Below are positions 15,414-26,985 of a stretch of 64,000 nt of DNA, one piece after another. The DNA comes from Gyromitra esculenta (lineage: Eukaryota; Ascomycota; Pezizomycetes; Pezizales; Discinaceae), in assembly GCA_038503075.1 (NCBI GenBank), contig JBCAML010000011.1, forward strand, positions 248,001 through 312,000, read 5' to 3'. Made by a program: the position numbers and the translations under genes. Each line of letters starts with the position of its first letter. Within the stretch, counting starts at the first letter, position 1. Under the pieces are notes generated by a model. The model made no database searches. It was not told where the DNA came from and saw only the letters and a list, made by a program, of their open reading frames with translations.

Positions 15414-17543
15414 ATGGCCATCGCAGCAGCTCATCGCGTCAACCCCGAATCACAACTCCAACCTCATTCCACCCCACCCATAATCCAATCACCACCTATG
15501 GCCCCATCAACCCCCCGCCGTTCTCCTCCGTCTGCTTCATCCTCGTTCTCGCAGCTCACCTACGATCTCCCACACGCACATACACACACTTCCAAGTTCT
15601 ATCCACGCCCTCTTGCGTCCCGTCCTACAACTCTCTCCGAGATTCTCGTATACGGTCACGAATCAGGCATCACAATATTGTGGCGTGCTCGAAGTGGTTC
15701 TAAAAATGCGCGCAAAGACGGGCCCTTAGGACCAAAAGCGTTGCGTAATGACGACGACGTGATGATTCTTGATGAGCCTTCATCTAACCCTGTGAACGAC
15801 GCGACGAAAGAGCAGGAGCCAGAAGGAAATGATAAAGTTGATGAAGATGGTTTTGCGTCTTCATACACGATACATCTTGGGACGCCCGTCTACCATATCT
15901 CGTTTCCGCCAGCTTCTACTCTCCCATCAAACTTTGACGCCTTGTCGCACCGACTGGAGGAGGATGATGAGGAGGATCGGCTAAAATCACTGCCAAATAA
16001 CCTGCTACAAAGCAATATTCTGATAGCGGCTGCCTGTGGAGATCGTGCAATCCGTCTTATAACGCTCCCTCGTGCACCGCCCACACCTTCAATCCCTTCT
16101 TCTGCAAAGAAACGGGAACATGTTGCTGTTCTCGGTGGTGGGGTTTCTGGGCACCATGACACTATCTCTGCTATTTCTCTTTCCATCGTTCCTTCTCTTA
16201 ATAGCAGATACTCCCCAGCGACATCTCCCGCTGCCTCGCCAACCGCTTCTCCGTCTTTCAATGACCCCTACAGTCCCCCACGTTTCGAGAGTTTCAATGG
16301 CTGGGACATCCTCCTTGCCTCCTCATCTGCCGATACAAGAGGCATAATCCTCCTCTGGCGTGTCTCACTTCTCCCTCCAGCTCGAAACTCGCCTCTCCCA
16401 GTTACCTTCAAACCTACTACTCGGCCAGTTTCAGTATTTCTACACTCCCCCGCAACCTCACTCTCATTCAACACCGCTCCCACCTCCATTAGCCGTCGAC
16501 ATCACCTCCTTGTTAGCGACTACAAAGGCGCCGTCCGCATCCTCGACACCCATAGCAAGTCCTGGCTCTGCAGTTTCTACACCTCTTTCTCACACACCAC
16601 CGACCGCCGCAAAAAGGTCCTAGGCGCCCAATGGTGTACCGGCGGCCGCGGGATAATCGTCCTCTGCGACGATGGCGAATGGGGGATTTGGGACCTCGAA
16701 GGCGTCCTCTCCCACGCAGACTCCGCGATCGTAACCGGCTTCCTAGTCGGCGGCGTAGTTGGTGAAACCTGGTTCAATAACCGTAAATCCGCGCAATCCC
16801 CTAGGCACGCAGATGACGGCGCCTCTGAGATCAGCGGGCGTAGTCTCTCCTCTCGCGCCACGAGCATCGCATCCACCGGGACCGGCACTACCGCTCGTCG
16901 GCGCCGTCTTAGCTCCGGCAGACCAGACACGACTGGTTCATTGGGTTTTTTGAGCGTTACTGCTATCCCGGGTAGCAGCTTTTTTTCTACGCCTGCCTCC
17001 CTCAATAAAGGGAAATCGGCAACTATGGGCGGGCTTCAGATCAATGATGAAATCGTCACGTTCGTCTTCGGCGGTACAATCCTGGTCCTACCGAGTCTTC
17101 GTCGCTTCTGGAAAGTCGAGGCAGCGAAAATACTGAAGCGTGTAAACCGTATGGGTAGTGGAGCATCCCTCGGCTCTGGACTGTGGAACGGCGAGGACGG
17201 CAAAGCGGATAAAGAGTTTGTAGTGCTCGAGGGATGGAACACGAATGGTGCTGTGGTAAATGATTTAGATGTAGTCCCGCCTGGGCGGAAGGAAGAAGAA
17301 GAAGGTCCAGATGGGAGGATGGCGAGAGTGTTGGTGGGGACCGGATGTAGGCTTGTTGTTGTCGATGTTATTGATCCAGGACTACCAGCCGCGGTGGCGA
17401 AAGCGCCGATTGGAGCTGCGACTCCGAAGCAGGCTGGTGTTGGTAGTACTACGAAGAGGGGGATTATGAGTGCGGGGAGGAGTAATGGTGCTAGCGAGAG
17501 CGCGAGGGGGAAGAGGAAAGTAGGGTTTTTGCAAGATTCGTAG
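15414..17543 (+). CDS. WD40-type protein, probably nucleoporin Nup37-like
   Basis: 709 residues, single exon; ATG at 15414 chosen because the frame upstream opens only through GTG. After a Ser/Pro-rich N-terminus comes FSQLTYDLPHAH...ILVYGHESGITILWR, which resembles the start of fungal Nup37-type beta-propellers as I remember them. Further WD-like strands: LIAAACGDRAIRLITL, ILLASSSADTRGIILLWRV, HLLVSDYKGAVRILDT, GIIVLCDDGEWGIWDLEGV. The C-terminus is basic (ARGKRKVGFLQDS). Nup37 is a scaffold protein of the nuclear pore Y-complex; the assignment rests on the N-terminal phrase and propeller pattern, so another WD40 scaffold is possible. An acidic insertion (about 110-150) separates early blades. 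The frame is clean over 2.1 kb. Confidence 0.6.
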   Translation: MAIAAAHRVNPESQLQPHSTPPIIQSPPMAPSTPRRSPPSASSSFSQLTYDLPHAHTHTSKFYPRPLASRPTTLSEILVYGHESGITILWRARSGSKNARKDGPLGPKALRNDDDVMILDEPSSNPVNDATKEQEPEGNDKVDEDGFASSYTIHLGTPVYHISFPPASTLPSNFDALSHRLEEDDEEDRLKSLPNNLLQSNILIAAACGDRAIRLITLPRAPPTPSIPSSAKKREHVAVLGGGVSGHHDTISAISLSIVPSLNSRYSPATSPAASPTASPSFNDPYSPPRFESFNGWDILLASSSADTRGIILLWRVSLLPPARNSPLPVTFKPTTRPVSVFLHSPATSLSFNTAPTSISRRHHLLVSDYKGAVRILDTHSKSWLCSFYTSFSHTTDRRKKVLGAQWCTGGRGIIVLCDDGEWGIWDLEGVLSHADSAIVTGFLVGGVVGETWFNNRKSAQSPRHADDGASEISGRSLSSRATSIASTGTGTTARRRRLSSGRPDTTGSLGFLSVTAIPGSSFFSTPASLNKGKSATMGGLQINDEIVTFVFGGTILVLPSLRRFWKVEAAKILKRVNRMGSGASLGSGLWNGEDGKADKEFVVLEGWNTNGAVVNDLDVVPPGRKEEEEGPDGRMARVLVGTGCRLVVVDVIDPGLPAAVAKAPIGAATPKQAGVGSTTKRGIMSAGRSNGASESARGKRKVGFLQDS

Positions 17544-20520
17544 AATTTTTGAATTTGGGGGTGGGGGTTTTATTTATTATAGGGTGCGTGTGGAATAAAA
17601 TAGGTAATTGTGGTTCTTATGTATTTTTTTTCCCTCTCCTTTCCTTCTTTCATTATATGTGTGTGGATCGAAATGGGCCTTTTTTTTTCGAGGGAGTTGT
17701 GAGTGCACGTGGTTTGGTTGTAAGCTAGTTTGGTGCTGTATTGCAGTAATAGACTGTCTAAAGATGTTGGAAATGGTTGAAGATTATGGATAAAAATTGA
17801 AGACAACCATCCGTGAGTACTAAAACATTCGTCTCTGTCCGTAGTATGATTGCTATTTACACTTGAGAGCCCACGCAAATAAAACTTCAGCAGACACTCT
17901 TTATAATTGGCAAGCTGGGCTAGCGAAGAGTCGAGCGAGATGTAGTAGTTGTTAGGCTATGGATCATGGACTATCACTCTGCAGCAAAACCCACCGCACC
18001 GGCAGTTCGGCAGCGGTGGTGTTAGCGATTCAAACTCAACTCCATGTAGTTTGGTCCTTGTGTAAAAGTTTATCAACAAGAACTTGAAATATGTATTCCG
18101 TATTCCCTGAGAGCATGCGGCGCCTCGCTGAGCAGATGTAGTATTTACAATATAAACTCTATTTCTCCCAAGAGTGAATCCACAAAATCGTCAATGGCAT
18201 AAACATAAACCACGAAAAAAAACCCCTGGGAAACATCGTTTCATCCAGACTGTCCACCAATGTCAACGCATACAATTGACTCCTACTAGCGGTGAATTCT
18301 TTCCTATAAAACGTAATCCCTGGGGGAAAAGGCCTATTAATGATGACATTAGGAACAAATTACGAGCAGTCCTTAGGAAGATTACTTCCAAACCTCTTTA
18401 CTCCCACTAATTTATACTCCTTGGCCGTCGAGCTAGGTGCTCTATGGCAGTGACCAATCTTTGAAGATTAATCACAGACATACTCTCTTCACACATTTAT
18501 TCGTAGGCTCCAAACCGGGCCCTCCAAATCTAGCAGCCTGTATTGCCAGATTTTTACTTTTCCGAGCCATGTGTTTTTTCACCCTTTGCTTTCACTTTGA
18601 CGCTGCTTTTGGTTTTTTTGGCGGCGGCAGCTTTGATGCAACCTCCAATACCCTCTTGACACATTCTAGAGGCTCTAAACCAGTTTTCAGAGATAGGTAC
18701 GGGTAATGGCCGACGGATAGCTAGATACTCTCCCATTGGCTGAGAAAAATCACTCAAGGCCTTCCAGTAGCAAGTAGACACATGAGTCGTCAGAATGTGG
18801 ACGTGTGTATCCTCGGTTCTAGAGTAAATAAGGTATGTCTATATACCAGCCAAAATTAATTGCAGCTAGCTGATTATGTGGCCGCAAATAAGCCCATGCG
18901 TAGGATACTGCAGCTAGCGAAGTGGGTGAACGTACAACGGAATGCGGGTGGTATGGCTGAGATGTTCACATAGACTGTACGAAGTTGGGGAACAAGCAGT
19001 TTGGGACGTAGGGTGGAGTGGTGGTGATGTTGTTGATAGTAACCAAATGGTGATGTCCTGTTCCTCGAGAAACGCGATTGTTGTTAGGGTGGATGAATTT
19101 AGTGCGTAGGATAAGATCGTAGCCGTACCTTATCTTATCTTATCTATTCACATCAAGTGCTCTGCCCTACTTTATATGGAAACCACATTATATGCAAGTG
19201 AGACACGATTCTGCATCAAGTCTACGTCTTTCGATAGATCGCAGTGAACATACAATCTCGCTCGAAATGGGAGAAAATTACCCTTTTAACACCCGTTCTC
19301 TCGTTCGTTATTTTCTCTCCTTTCTTTCATTCCATTAGACTCTTCTTACTCGGTTTTCGCGCAAAGTGGCAGTAATTGGACGATTGATCATCTCGAGGCC
19401 CTTCGCATTCCACAAACCGCATAGCAGACTTTACCAGATCTTACGCCATATGAAGGCGAAATTAAACGACAATTTAATACTGATAATATGCTATCAGCTT
19501 TTCGGGAGGGGTTCAGCGGCCTGTGAGGGAGTCGGATCCTCATCTGATATGTCTATGAGTGACGACAATGTCTCCGAGGCTTATGGGCCTGGGAGTTGAG
19601 TCTCAATGACTTCATCAGCTGCACGAGAAGGAGTCAAAGACGAACCCGCTACCGCTGCTATGGCCATCTCATTCCTTATCACAGCATTATCAGTATTCCG
19701 TTCCTCAGCTAGCCCGCACTGGCAGAGATCTACTTGAATTTACGGCTGCCTTATAACAGTTCAATATTACTACCTCTGTGTTCAGTTACGTAGCAATCAT
19801 GTCAAAAAAGCGTAGAATTAGACAAGGTTAAATAGCGATGAAAGAGAGCTTGTGCCCTGAGAATAAGTCGGAGCAAAGGCAGTGCATATGCCTTCAATGC
19901 GTGGCTTGAACTGTTCGAGGGTGCCTTAAATTACTTATCACAGCAAAGTACCGACGAGTGATACTCTATGAATCGGAGACAAAAGGCGAAGTCCGAACTT
20001 GATCAGCTAGCTTAATATTCTGCTTCTTGGGCTACTTCGTCCAAATAATTTTATGTCGCACCAATGTCCAAATACGTGATCTAAATATATGTGCATATTG
20101 TATCGAGGGTGAAAGTAATAGCAACTCGTCAAAGCGTTTATTATCCCCACTAGATAAATAAGGACAAGAAACTATCTTAATCTGTAATAAAACTGCTAGC
20201 AGACTATTCTCGGTAAGTTTAGGTATCCTTTAGCCACGTACTGCTTTGCTAGTTTAGCGCCACTCTAGTCCTATATTATTTCCGCTGTGTTCTTGTATCA
20301 CTCCCTGCAATATCGAGTGGCTCTTAGACCACCCGTTTTTTTTTCATATAGTTTGGTTCATGATAACACTCTATCGCTTTCAAGTTGTGTGTGGGTGAAT
20401 GGGTATAAAAAAGCACCCATTCCAAGGCAAATTTGCTTCCGTGCGCAAGGTATTGAGTACCATAAGACGAACGCATATTCTATCCATTTGCAGACATATT
20501 TTCTCAAATTCACTCCAAAA
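17544..20520. other. Gene-poor spacer
   Basis: No gene I can support firmly. A minus-strand frame around 18554-18840 (HVSTCYWKALSDFSQPMGEYLAI..., Lys-rich end) could be a last exon or a transposase fragment. A short (CTTAT)n run lies at about 19128-19147. Confidence 0.45.
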
Positions 20521-21123
20521 ATGACGTCTTCACCACAACCAAACGCCATATCTTTGAATCCGCAGGAAGACGCAATTCAGCAGACCGACGAGAAATATGC
20601 AGGCACGCCTGATAGTTCTAAAAAATCCATATCTGATCCCCCGACACTTAAAATTAACGCACGATTCCCTTTGTGCAAGTACTGCCGAATGAAAGAAATT
20701 GACTATACTGGCCTCAAGAGGAAGTTCATTGCTGCACTCTTCGCATATGATACCGCAAAAAGGCTCGTGAAGTTGGCTGATACGCAACTTGTAGGGAATT
20801 TCGGTAGTCAGCTTAATCCAGTCTACAAATCCAATAGCGGAAAGGAGTGGGTAGAGCTTTGTGACGAATTTGGTTGGGTTAATTGGCACCAATATTTCCA
20901 CGATGCGGTTAATGAGGCAGAGTACTCAATGACAAAAACAATGAGTTGTTTTGGTTGTCAGTTTGAGAATCGTATGAAGAAAGCAAGATTGGCGATAGCG
21001 CTAGGGGAAACAGTGAAGGGAAGGAAGACTGAGGGTGAGGGATTCGAGAAAAGGGTGGAAAAACTTCTCAGTGATGCAGTTGGGTTTGCTGCGCGAATGA
21101 TGAATGCTGGAGAAACTATCTAA
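20521..21123 (+). CDS. Orphan protein with two CxxC pairs
   Basis: 200 residues; the ATG at 20521 (MTSSPQPNAIS) is preferred over the longer frame that opens at 20287 through a non-ATG codon. The N-terminus is polar. Then come CKYCRMKEIDY (about 57-67) and a helical middle (LKRKFIAALFAYDTAKRLVKLADTQL). A second pair CFGCQFENRMKK follows near 140-152, and the C-terminal helix is charged. The two CxxC pairs could bind one zinc. I do not recognise a family. No intron is needed. Confidence 0.5.
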   Translation: MTSSPQPNAISLNPQEDAIQQTDEKYAGTPDSSKKSISDPPTLKINARFPLCKYCRMKEIDYTGLKRKFIAALFAYDTAKRLVKLADTQLVGNFGSQLNPVYKSNSGKEWVELCDEFGWVNWHQYFHDAVNEAEYSMTKTMSCFGCQFENRMKKARLAIALGETVKGRKTEGEGFEKRVEKLLSDAVGFAARMMNAGETI

Positions 21124-21353
21124 ATACTATAATCGAAGCCCAATAATATCACTTCATGCGTATAAAATATCGTTTCGAATACAGTGTCAACGTTTCCTTC
21201 CTCAGAGTGTATTTTAAAAGTACACGAATGATAATTCGTGACTTAGATCTAGATGCCAAGACAGTTATGAATAGCTTGGCATTATTTAGATTACGATGAT
21301 GCACACAACGTTAACACCACCATAGATCTTGTCAATAGCCTACAATCCCGTTC

Positions 21354-21797
21354 ATGCCGCTCGGTTTAATAACATTCCACCACTTTTACTCAAAGAAGAA
21401 GCTGGACCTATTACAGGCTTTCACGAAGACCTATGCACTACAGGGTGTCTTCACGCGTGGCCGCCCGGGTATGCTGCTAATATCTGGACCTGACAAAGTA
21501 GCCGTCGGACGTTATATAGGGGAAGTAAAGGTTTTTATTTTACTTCCATAGCGCGATTCCCCTTCCTTAGCTAAGAGCACGATTTAGAGAATGCGTTGGC
21601 AGAGGGTTGAAGTTCGTGGTGTGACGCCGAGCATGAGCTTAACACTTCCGCAAGGGAATAGACATGGAAATTTGTTCGAAGTGGAAAGTGGAAAAGTGCG
21701 GGATGTTGTAGCTGTTGCGAAGGAAAGTGGGGGCTCAAATGTGGAGGAGTGGGTAAAGGAGCGAATGGGATTTACTCGAGAAGGCGATGAGGGATGA
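21354..21797 (+). CDS. Short DUF1115-like protein (C-terminal half of RWDD2-type proteins)
   Basis: Two exons, 21354-21530 and 21588-21797 (57-bp intron, weak donor GTTTTT, acceptor GATTTAG, phase 0), 128 residues. Key phrases: HHFYSKKKLDLLQAFTKTYAL, GVFTRGRPGMLLISG, and across the splice VKRMRWQRVEVRG. In RWDD2-like proteins the DUF1115 domain has the same order: HxYS, then PG(V/I) hydrophobic strand-G, then a Met-Arg/Gln-Trp stretch. The usual N-terminal RWD domain is absent, so this is a truncated duplicate or a domain-only gene. Function unknown. Confidence 0.5.
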
Positions 21798-22558
21798 AGG
21801 GTTTAACTCCGTAAGATTTGTTGTGGGCGGATCTTCGCTGAGTGTGTGTGCTTGTGTATGTGCTGCATATATATCTTAGTCATAGGCGATTGCAGTATTA
21901 AACTTATTTTCAGACCTTACGCCATAGGCTTGCAGCTGGTTTCAAGATATCCGTGTTAGATATTCATTCTCATTGTGCCTTGTGAACAGGTGAAATAAGC
22001 ATATGCTCTGCTAACGATAGAAGCCTAGCTTCAGTAAAGATTTATTTCCTGTTTATAGAAACTATATACATTCACAGTTCCCGTGCCAGACCCACGTACA
22101 CTTATTCGAGTTAGTACTTCCAATTCCATTAAAACGCAGGCATATAGCTACTTGAAACTATTCTAATAGTCAAAATTATAGGGTAATATATGAATTTATT
22201 TTGTATCTAGGGGTAACTGAGCCCGAATAAAGGGTATCTTGAAGCCAAATGCTAACTAATAGGCTTTTCATACAATTTCATGCGCGGGTGCAAGTAAAAA
22301 AACAAATATGTAGGATCGAATATTTGGAGTTACGAGGAAAAATTATTTGACAACATGGAGTGTAGGCTTAGCTATGCAAAGACCACCTAACTTCATGATC
22401 GATTAATCAATGATTGGCAGATCGACGATATCTCTGCGAAGGAATTGCTGTATCGCAGGCTGTGTACCCCTTTCTAAAGTCGCCCCAGCTTGTGCCGGAA
22501 TATTTTCGGCAAGTTCGATAAAGTAGGATATAAGTGCTTTGTAGCCGGCATGTAAGTT
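21798..22558. other. Spacer
   Basis: AT-rich, no gene seen. Confidence 0.5.
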
Positions 22559-22837
22559 CTAAAGACCTTCGGTTATCCCATGGCTCTTCTTCAGAGTACA
22601 GAAAAATACTTCAGTCCCAACCAACACATTCTCGGTCTCCCAAAAACGGCGCATTTGTTCGAGATGTTCGCGATTGCTCGTTGGGTTTTGTACAATTGAA
22701 ATCCAGGTAAATCTATGAAACCCTAGTTCTTTGATTATTCTTAGGTCTTCGTCTGTCTTCGTCAGCTTCGCGTATAAGCCATCATAAACTTCCTCATTAT
22801 TTAGTTTATATGGCTGCATAACAGGATCGCCAATCAT
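22559..22837 (-). CDS. Short orphan ORF
   Basis: 92 residues from ATG at 22837. Contains LGFHRFTWISIVQNPTSNRE and QMRRFWETENVLVGTEVFF, which look like constrained protein rather than random sequence, but I cannot name a family. No signal peptide or membrane segment. It may be an exon of a larger gene or a relic; the sequence on either side is open for only a few codons. Confidence 0.35.
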   Translation of the reverse strand: MIGDPVMQPYKLNNEEVYDGLYAKLTKTDEDLRIIKELGFHRFTWISIVQNPTSNREHLEQMRRFWETENVLVGTEVFFCTLKKSHGITEGL

Positions 22838-24589
22838 AAGGCTAGGAGATTCAGAAATTTCGCTACTAGCTCCAGGTGATGATCCAGGGTTATTTGGGTT
22901 ATAGTGAACTGGTGAGAATTTCCCTATTCGGTGATATTAGCAAAGTTTCGATTTCTAGCTTGGAGTATTGAAATTACTCATAGTTCTCGAGTATAGCTAT
23001 AGGATATAAGCTGTTTCGGGGAACAAGAAGCACGTGCACTTCAACGCTGGAAATTGCAACAAAGGTCTAAATATGAATCCTTGGCGTGAATTATGAGAAA
23101 CCAGCGGGTATTCTTGATATGGATATGAGATATTAGTTGATGGTGAATAAAAAAAGTATGGAAAAGCACTCGTGGTGGCGGTTATAAAAAAAACTCGGTT
23201 CCTGGAACGTATATCCAATACAATCGGCATCGGGCAACTTCATCTTGTGAGTGGAAATGGGCCCCTTTTGAGATTGAGATTAGGATCGTAGCACAATCCT
23301 CTATAGGCATTTGTATCCACGTCAATGGGCCAAATAAGATATCCTACGTATACCCGATGGCTCCGCAGAAAGGACTCCCTGCCCCAAGCCAGCAAAAATC
23401 TTGCACACCAACTGAGTTTTGCATGACATGGTTCGTATTCATGTAATAATTTCTGCTAGCACCAGTCAGGTGAAAATTTTTACTTATGAATCCGATAGAA
23501 GATTTCTTGATGGGTGCATATATATGTATTTGAAGTGATGCCATGACCACATATTGTACACACACTTATTCAGTGTAGAACTGAAGCAAGAACACAATCA
23601 AAACACCGGAAACGATTGGGAGCAAGATCATCAACGATAAGAGTCGTCCTTAGTATATAGATGTGGAATTGGAGTCATGGTCAATTAATATACCTACAGA
23701 TTTGCCATGCTCAGGTTGGAACCACCGACCGATCATTTTATATCAAGGTTGGGCAACCCGTTACGCGATAATCCAACAAAGACCACTAATCAGCCAAATA
23801 AGATTAATATTGCTTGATAAAATCCATATAGCCAAGGACTTAGCCCAAACCAAACACGGCGCAAAGCAGAAGGGGCAACATGAGTAACAGCAAACCGTAG
23901 CGCCAAAAATGAGTGTTCCAATAGAAGAATTGATTTGCGTATAATCAAAAACCATTATCCCTAATTACATGTGGTTATCCGCTAGAATACTTGCGATGAT
24001 CGGGTGCTCATCGTTAAGATCTGACACAAGAGCACCCATCCGTAAAATCATGGGCTGCTAGAGACAAACTGTGTTGAATCTTCAGTGTATAATTACATGT
24101 ATACTATTTAAATTTATGATGCTGTTGATCGAATCTAACAATTAGCATTGCACAATAGCTTATAGTGTACATGTAGTTCACCATGATAGGATAGAAAGAT
24201 CCACTCGCGTCCGGAATCGAATCGTGCCCACGAGCACGATAGCAGCATTTATTGCTAATTGTATTCTATTCCATTTTGTTTAAATTCGCGGGACCCGGGT
24301 CTTTCCTGCTTCATAGTTAACCAAACAACTACCACATGCACTCCATATATACACGTAACGCCACCATCACCATCACCACCACCCCATCAATACTGAGACA
24401 GAACGCGTCAATTCTCTAGAATCTCATCGCCAAATTTACTAATTTCTACCTCGTTGATTCTTGCCTATCGAACCTAGCCCTCTTCACATACTTTTATCAT
24501 AGCGATCAATACCCAGGTTTAGGCACCTTACCATAATCAGTAAATTCGCCATCTCCACCTCCAAATCCCGCTTGTGTCAACCTTACACT
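22838..24589. other. Gene-poor spacer
   Basis: No supported gene. Short frames here are AT-rich and lack motifs. A run of CACCAT-type triplets near 24361-24385 precedes the next gene by about 200 bases. Confidence 0.5.
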
Positions 24590-25441
24590 ATGGCCGAGAT
24601 TTATCCGCAATCGGCTCGGGACTCCTTAGCCTTAGGGAAGCCAAGGACAGTAACTGGCAGTTTTATATTAGACCTTAAGATAAATGTGCTAGGCATCCGC
24701 TTTGAGCCCGAACTCGACGAATGCGTGAAAAAGCTGCGTTATAGGCTAGATAACCTAGATGTCTACGAAAACTATTATTTCGCATATGCTAACGTCAACC
24801 CAGACGCGCCTGATCCGCAAATGGTAGGTCTAACGCCTGTTTGGTGTAAACAGGTTTTCATGCTAAACAAATATAGCCGAGAATGGAGAGATTATATGGC
24901 CTCGAAAGAAACATTTGGAAAATGGATACCTGAAAGTACATTTGCTGATTCTGAAGGCTTGATGGCATGCCGCACCGAGCACCTTTTTCTCCAAGCGCGC
25001 TGGAAGGAGTTTAATCGGAGAATGGAAGACCTTTTTTACTACGCCATGCTTCACAATGTCAAAGACTGTCAGCTTAAATCGACTCTTAAGAGTATTCGGA
25101 ATGATTTGGTTAAGTATGAGAGCGATTATTATGAACTTGAAAGTGAAAAGGAGATCTTTCTCTTCCCTTTGAACGCGAGGTTGGAGTGGTTAGGTAAACT
25201 TTCCGAGAAGCAGGCCCGTATCAAACAATTGATGTCACAATTCGAGCATGTGGAGGGAGAGGAGCCCGGTTATCTCCATGCGATGTGTCAACCTCTAAAG
25301 GACGAACCTGACTTTAATGATGCCACACGTTTACATTGTTTTGGACATTTCCTTCGAGAAGACATGATTCCAATCTACGACGCGATAACGAAGCTGTCTG
25401 ACGAGGTAGATACGAGGATGAGAAGTACAGAGTACATATAG
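24590..25441 (+). CDS. Lineage-specific protein, paralog A of a convergent pair
   Basis: 283 residues, ATG at 24590. Shared with the gene at 26044-26985: W-C-K-x-V (WCKQVFMLNKYSREW), RMEDLFYYAMLH (paralog: REDFEDIFNYAMLH) and the C-terminal DFNDATRLHCFGHFL (paralog: DFDDNARLECYGYQL). Mostly helical and charged, with a likely coiled-coil part after the YAMLH motif (KSTLKSIRNDLVKYESDYYELESEKE). No known domain recognised, no signal peptide. The two genes face each other tail to tail across a 600-bp spacer, which suggests an inverted duplication. Confidence 0.65.
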   Translation: MAEIYPQSARDSLALGKPRTVTGSFILDLKINVLGIRFEPELDECVKKLRYRLDNLDVYENYYFAYANVNPDAPDPQMVGLTPVWCKQVFMLNKYSREWRDYMASKETFGKWIPESTFADSEGLMACRTEHLFLQARWKEFNRRMEDLFYYAMLHNVKDCQLKSTLKSIRNDLVKYESDYYELESEKEIFLFPLNARLEWLGKLSEKQARIKQLMSQFEHVEGEEPGYLHAMCQPLKDEPDFNDATRLHCFGHFLREDMIPIYDAITKLSDEVDTRMRSTEYI

Positions 25442-26043
25442 GTTGATCTTTCTAGTAGTTGAAATTCCTTAACACTTACCTTATAATGCCATACTTCCCT
25501 CGTTAGATTTTTATCTTTAAAATTTATTGTATCTTACACATAACTAAGCTAGCATTATCTACATATCGTTTTGAAAAATTTAGATCGCGCCATCCTGAAG
25601 TAAATGTACACGTAGTTACTATGGGCTTGTGGATCCTACCAATTTACTTGTAGAACCATGCCACTGTGCAGACTAGTATACGTATAGTATTATATATTCG
25701 TATCAATTCTCTGATATTTTCACTATCACTACGGCTGTAGCACCTACGGCATCGACTAAATTGTTCATTATATACATGTGACTAAATACCCGTCACCTCG
25801 ATGCGACGACTTCGTCCATGTTGAAATACATAATCTTCAAAAAAATAATCCGGGAGACAAAGGAAAAGGGAAGAAAATTCTGAAGCTGCAGCTACACCAA
25901 GCGCGAAGGAAATATTTGAACTATCGAATGGTTTTGGAAAAACACTCCCGCACATTAAACATAGTTCAAGAAATGTTAAGCCCCAAACACTTCAACGCAC
26001 GAGCTATATATATTCTAACGATTGTGAGCGGAATACTAAAATA
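25442..26043. other. Spacer between the convergent paralogs
   Basis: AT-rich. A plus-strand frame at 25778-26047 opens only by GTG and has no recognisable domain. Confidence 0.5.
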
Positions 26044-26985
26044 TTAAGTGGTAGCTATTAAAGTGTCTATAACTGCAGACATTACGCATATATCACTTAG
26101 AAGCTGGTAGCCATAACATTCCAAACGGGCGTTGTCATCGAAATCGTCCGGATACACAATCTCCCAAGGCTTTTTCATATGCGTAGGAGAAGAAACGTCA
26201 ACTCCTCCAGCCACAGGAACCGCAACGCTGATCTCCTCTTTCAACTCACTATTCTTCAACTTCAATTGAGCAAGTTCTGCTTTCCAACTATCATCCTTAC
26301 GAATTTCCGGGCCGTCTCTGAGCTCGAGATAGCTTTTTCTGATTAAGTTAAATTGCCTTTTGAGAAGTTTCAAGGCTTTTCTTCGCTTCTGGTGTTTTCG
26401 CGCAATCCGGTGCAGCATGGCATAATTAAATATGTCTTCGAAGTCCTCTCTGCGGGACTGCCAACGGTTCACAAGACTGTTGTAGTCTAACAAAAGCATT
26501 TTCCAAGTATAGTATAAGTCGTCCGACATTGGTGGGATGCTAGAGTGACGACACTCCTCCAACCAGGCACGGTGCACATAATTTTCTCTCATGGTTTCAA
26601 ACCATTTACCACTGCGTTTATGGAAACTGAGAACAAATTTACACCAGTCAGTAATTTCTTCAATGGGTATGAGAGCTCTGTCTTTATCCCGCATCCCAAC
26701 ACTGACGATAAAGTGGTAATTTTCTTCCAATCTAGTCAGTTCAACTCTTTGGAGTTTCATACAGCGAATAAAATCATTAGGCTTGGGTGATCCATCCTCA
26801 TCACGATGTTCCTTGTGGTTGGTGATATTCAATAAGTTTCCAATCCAGCCGCCTTCTGGCATCGACTGATCTGTCCCACGCGCTTTTGCAGCAGCGGCAG
26901 CAGTGGCTGATTTCGGCCACTCCTCTACTTCTGGAGGGTTTATAGGTGTAAACTGTGGTCGAGGAGGACTAAGAGAGTCGGACAT
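26044..26985 (-). CDS. Lineage-specific protein, paralog B of a convergent pair
   Basis: 313 residues, ATG at 26985 (the frame is open a little further only through TTG). Compared with paralog A it has an extra Pro/Ala-rich N-terminus (PRPQFTPINPPEVEEWPKSA) and the same order of motifs: WCKFVLSFHKRSGKW, EDIFNYAMLHRI, a basic helical stretch (RKHQKRRKALKLLKRQF), then DDFDDNARLECYGYQL. Strong divergence outside these blocks suggests an old duplication or fast evolution. Function unknown. Confidence 0.65.
   Translation of the reverse strand: MSDSLSPPRPQFTPINPPEVEEWPKSATAAAAAKARGTDQSMPEGGWIGNLLNITNHKEHRDEDGSPKPNDFIRCMKLQRVELTRLEENYHFIVSVGMRDKDRALIPIEEITDWCKFVLSFHKRSGKWFETMRENYVHRAWLEECRHSSIPPMSDDLYYTWKMLLLDYNSLVNRWQSRREDFEDIFNYAMLHRIARKHQKRRKALKLLKRQFNLIRKSYLELRDGPEIRKDDSWKAELAQLKLKNSELKEEISVAVPVAGGVDVSSPTHMKKPWEIVYPDDFDDNARLECYGYQLLSDICVMSAVIDTLIATT

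Noticed and set aside
18554..18840. Lys-rich minus-strand frame
   Set aside because: Some protein-like character, but no start, splice partner or family; kept only as a remark in the spacer entry.
25778..26047. 89-residue basic frame between the paralogs
   Set aside because: Opens by GTG only, overlaps the end of the paralog on the other strand, no motif.
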